Shown here: in pieces, positions 21,746 through 22,809 of the stretch
Layout of the letters: the number at the start of each line of letters is the position of its first letter
Numbering within the stretch: the first letter of the stretch is position 1
Source: Holosporales bacterium
GTDB taxonomy: Bacteria > Pseudomonadota > Alphaproteobacteria > BNTO01
DNA length: 22,809 nt
Assembly: GCA_031270515.1 (NCBI GenBank)
Contig: JAISXM010000041.1
Coordinates: 1-22,809, forward strand
Reading direction: 5' to 3'
Notes under the pieces: generated by a model
Seen by the model: the letters and a program-made list of their open reading frames with translations, nothing else
The model's database searches: none
Told to the model about the DNA's origin: nothing
Program-made: the position numbers and the translations under genes

Positions 21746-22809
21746 TTATACCCAGGCGGATCCGTTCCAAGTGAGCGACACGCTGCTGATTTTGATGATA
21801 CCAAACAATCCGTCGTCAACGTGCGTTAGCCCTGCCGGCGTTGAGATGGCCGTGCCAAGGTCAAATACGCGCTGGGGTGCCGGTAGGCCCGCCACAAACG
21901 GCACGCTCGCCAGCGGAATGCTCAGGACGGCGTTGATGTAGGTCAGCAGCGCTGCGCCCGTGACTTTGGCCAGGATGCTGTCGCCTATGGAGAATGTAAA
22001 ACTCGTTAGCGCGGGCATTTTGTACTCTACAGCGTTTAATTTGTTGCATGAGCTCACAATCCCGTTCACAGCCTCCCCCGCCGAGTTCGTTTGCCCGACA
22101 AGGCATAGGTTCACTAATGTATCAGGACGAAATTGGAATGTATTATTATTTACCGCTGCAAGTTGATCCGAAAAAGTAACCGATGCCAGCACACTGCAAC
22201 CACTGAAGAGGGTACTTTTTAAAGTGACTACCGCAGGCAATGATATGGATGTTAAGGAGGTGCAGTTCCCTAAGCAGCTGCCTCCTATGGTGGTTAGCGC
22301 TGGCAAGGATATGGATATTAGTGATGTGCAGCCCCAAAAGCAGCTGCCTCCTGATATGGTGGTTAGCGCTGGCAAGGATATGGATGTTAGGGAGGAGCAG
22401 GCACCAAAGCAGCTAGATCCTGATATGGTGGTTAGCGCTGGCAATGATATGGATGTTAATAAGGTGCAGCGATTAAAGCAGTCGACTCCTGATATGGTGG
22501 TTAGCGCTGGAAAGGATATAGATATTAGTGAGGTGCACTCAAAAAAGCAGACTTCTTCTGTTATGCTTGTTAGCGCTGATAATGATATGGATGTTAGGGA
22601 GGTGCAGCGATAAAAGCAGCCGCCTCCTGATATGGTGGTTAGCGTTGGCAATGATACGGATGTTAGGGAGGTGCATAACGCAAAGCAGCCGCCTCCTGAT
22701 ATGGTGGTTAGCGCTGGCAAAGATATGGATGTTAGTGAGGTGCAATAAAGGAAAGCGTAGGTTGTGCTTATAGTACTTATGCCTCCGATTGCTACGGTGA
22801 CAAGATTTG
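21746..22809 (-). CDS. BspA-type leucine-rich-repeat protein (5' end outside window)
   Basis: The frame is open across the right edge (codons upstream of the TTG at 22720 read LVTVAIGGISTISTTYAFLY without a stop), so the true start is outside. At least seven regular 23-residue LRRs follow, of the form LPALTTISGGSCFWGCTSLI plus SIS. These are classic BspA/LRR_5 units, each with two Cys at fixed places. After about 22170 the repeats degrade into a C-terminal region (FQFRPDTLVNLCLVGQT..) ending SLTWNGSAWV. The DNA shows the same 69-base period (for example 22292, 22361, 22430). This is more regular than the two LRR proteins at 8950 and 10606 and is probably a separate surface or effector family member. 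Confidence 0.85.
   Translation of the reverse strand, partial: NLVTVAIGGISTISTTYAFLYCTSLTSISLPALTTISGGGCFALCTSLTSVSLPTLTTISGGGCFYRCTSLTSISLSALTSITEEVCFFECTSLISISFPALTTISGVDCFNRCTLLTSISLPALTTISGSSCFGACSSLTSISLPALTTISGGSCFWGCTSLISISLPALTTIGGSCLGNCTSLTSISLPAVVTLKSTLFSGCSVLASVTFSDQLAAVNNNTFQFRPDTLVNLCLVGQTNSAGEAVNGIVSSCNKLNAVEYKMPALTSFTFSIGDSILAKVTGAALLTYINAVLSIPLASVPFVAGLPAPQRVFDLGTAISTPAGLTHVDDGLFGIIKISSVSLTWNGSAWV

Noticed and set aside
21738..21760. TATACCCA near the end of the right-hand LRR gene as another scaffold terminus
   Set aside because: Similarity stops after eight bases (no CACAAAAAG follows); it is simply the reverse of the codons Trp-Val-stop.
22224..22770. Regularly spaced direct repeats that might suggest a CRISPR array
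   Set aside because: The 69-base period is in frame and encodes 23-residue LRR units on the minus strand; spacers are not unique and repeats are not identical.

Overview
This window looks like a chromosomal segment of an alphaproteobacterium, probably a host-associated or intracellular one (Holosporales/Rickettsiales-like). That placement is an inference. It rests on an alphaproteobacterial-style MotA/TolQ-like protein, housekeeping genes that are scattered rather than in classic operons, a potA-potB pair without potC or potD nearby, several secreted leucine-rich-repeat (BspA/LRR_5) and Sel1-like-repeat proteins, and intergenic DNA crowded with palindromic repeats. No rRNA, tRNA, CRISPR array or intact transposase was seen.

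Layout, left to right. A Sel1-repeat secreted protein runs off the left edge on the minus strand and is divergent from thrS. Next come a secreted Pro/Asn-rich protein of unknown function, metG (of the E. coli/archaeal zinc-knuckle type), and a repeat-rich gap. The gap holds the 5' end of a PD-(D/E)XK (Rpn-like) gene cut off by a 205-bp inverted-repeat element. A truncated CapD/FlaA1-like membrane protein with two internal tandem repeats and trpS follow. Then come two tandemly duplicated secreted LRR genes, potA, another inverted-repeat element, potB, a possible small-RNA/terminator region, a small secreted Tyr/Gly-rich protein and tatD. On the minus strand lie ruvB, a third inverted-repeat element, rsmE and a MotA/TolQ-like gene (the last two translationally coupled). 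Finally there is a secreted protein of unknown function on the plus strand and, convergent with it, a long 23-residue-repeat LRR protein that runs off the right edge.

The housekeeping genes cover tRNA charging (ThrRS, MetRS, TrpRS), 16S rRNA modification (RsmE), Holliday-junction migration (RuvB), TatD nuclease and polyamine import (PotA, PotB). The accessory genes are mostly exported proteins. Two LRR proteins and one small protein share a related export leader.

The most unusual content is not a gene. Three copies (6203-6407, 13251-13445, 17583-17708) of one inverted-repeat scaffold have termini close to TATACCCA..CACAAAAAG. They carry a second, nested palindromic cassette with conserved shoulders (GGGTGCCCAT / ATGGGGTCCC) and a variable self-complementary core. 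The empty scaffold, one-cassette, two-cassette and apex-inserted states all occur here, and cassettes with other cores sit after both LRR genes. Alongside this, many genes, including essential ones such as rsmE and the tatD N-terminus, carry in-frame tandem-repeat expansions.
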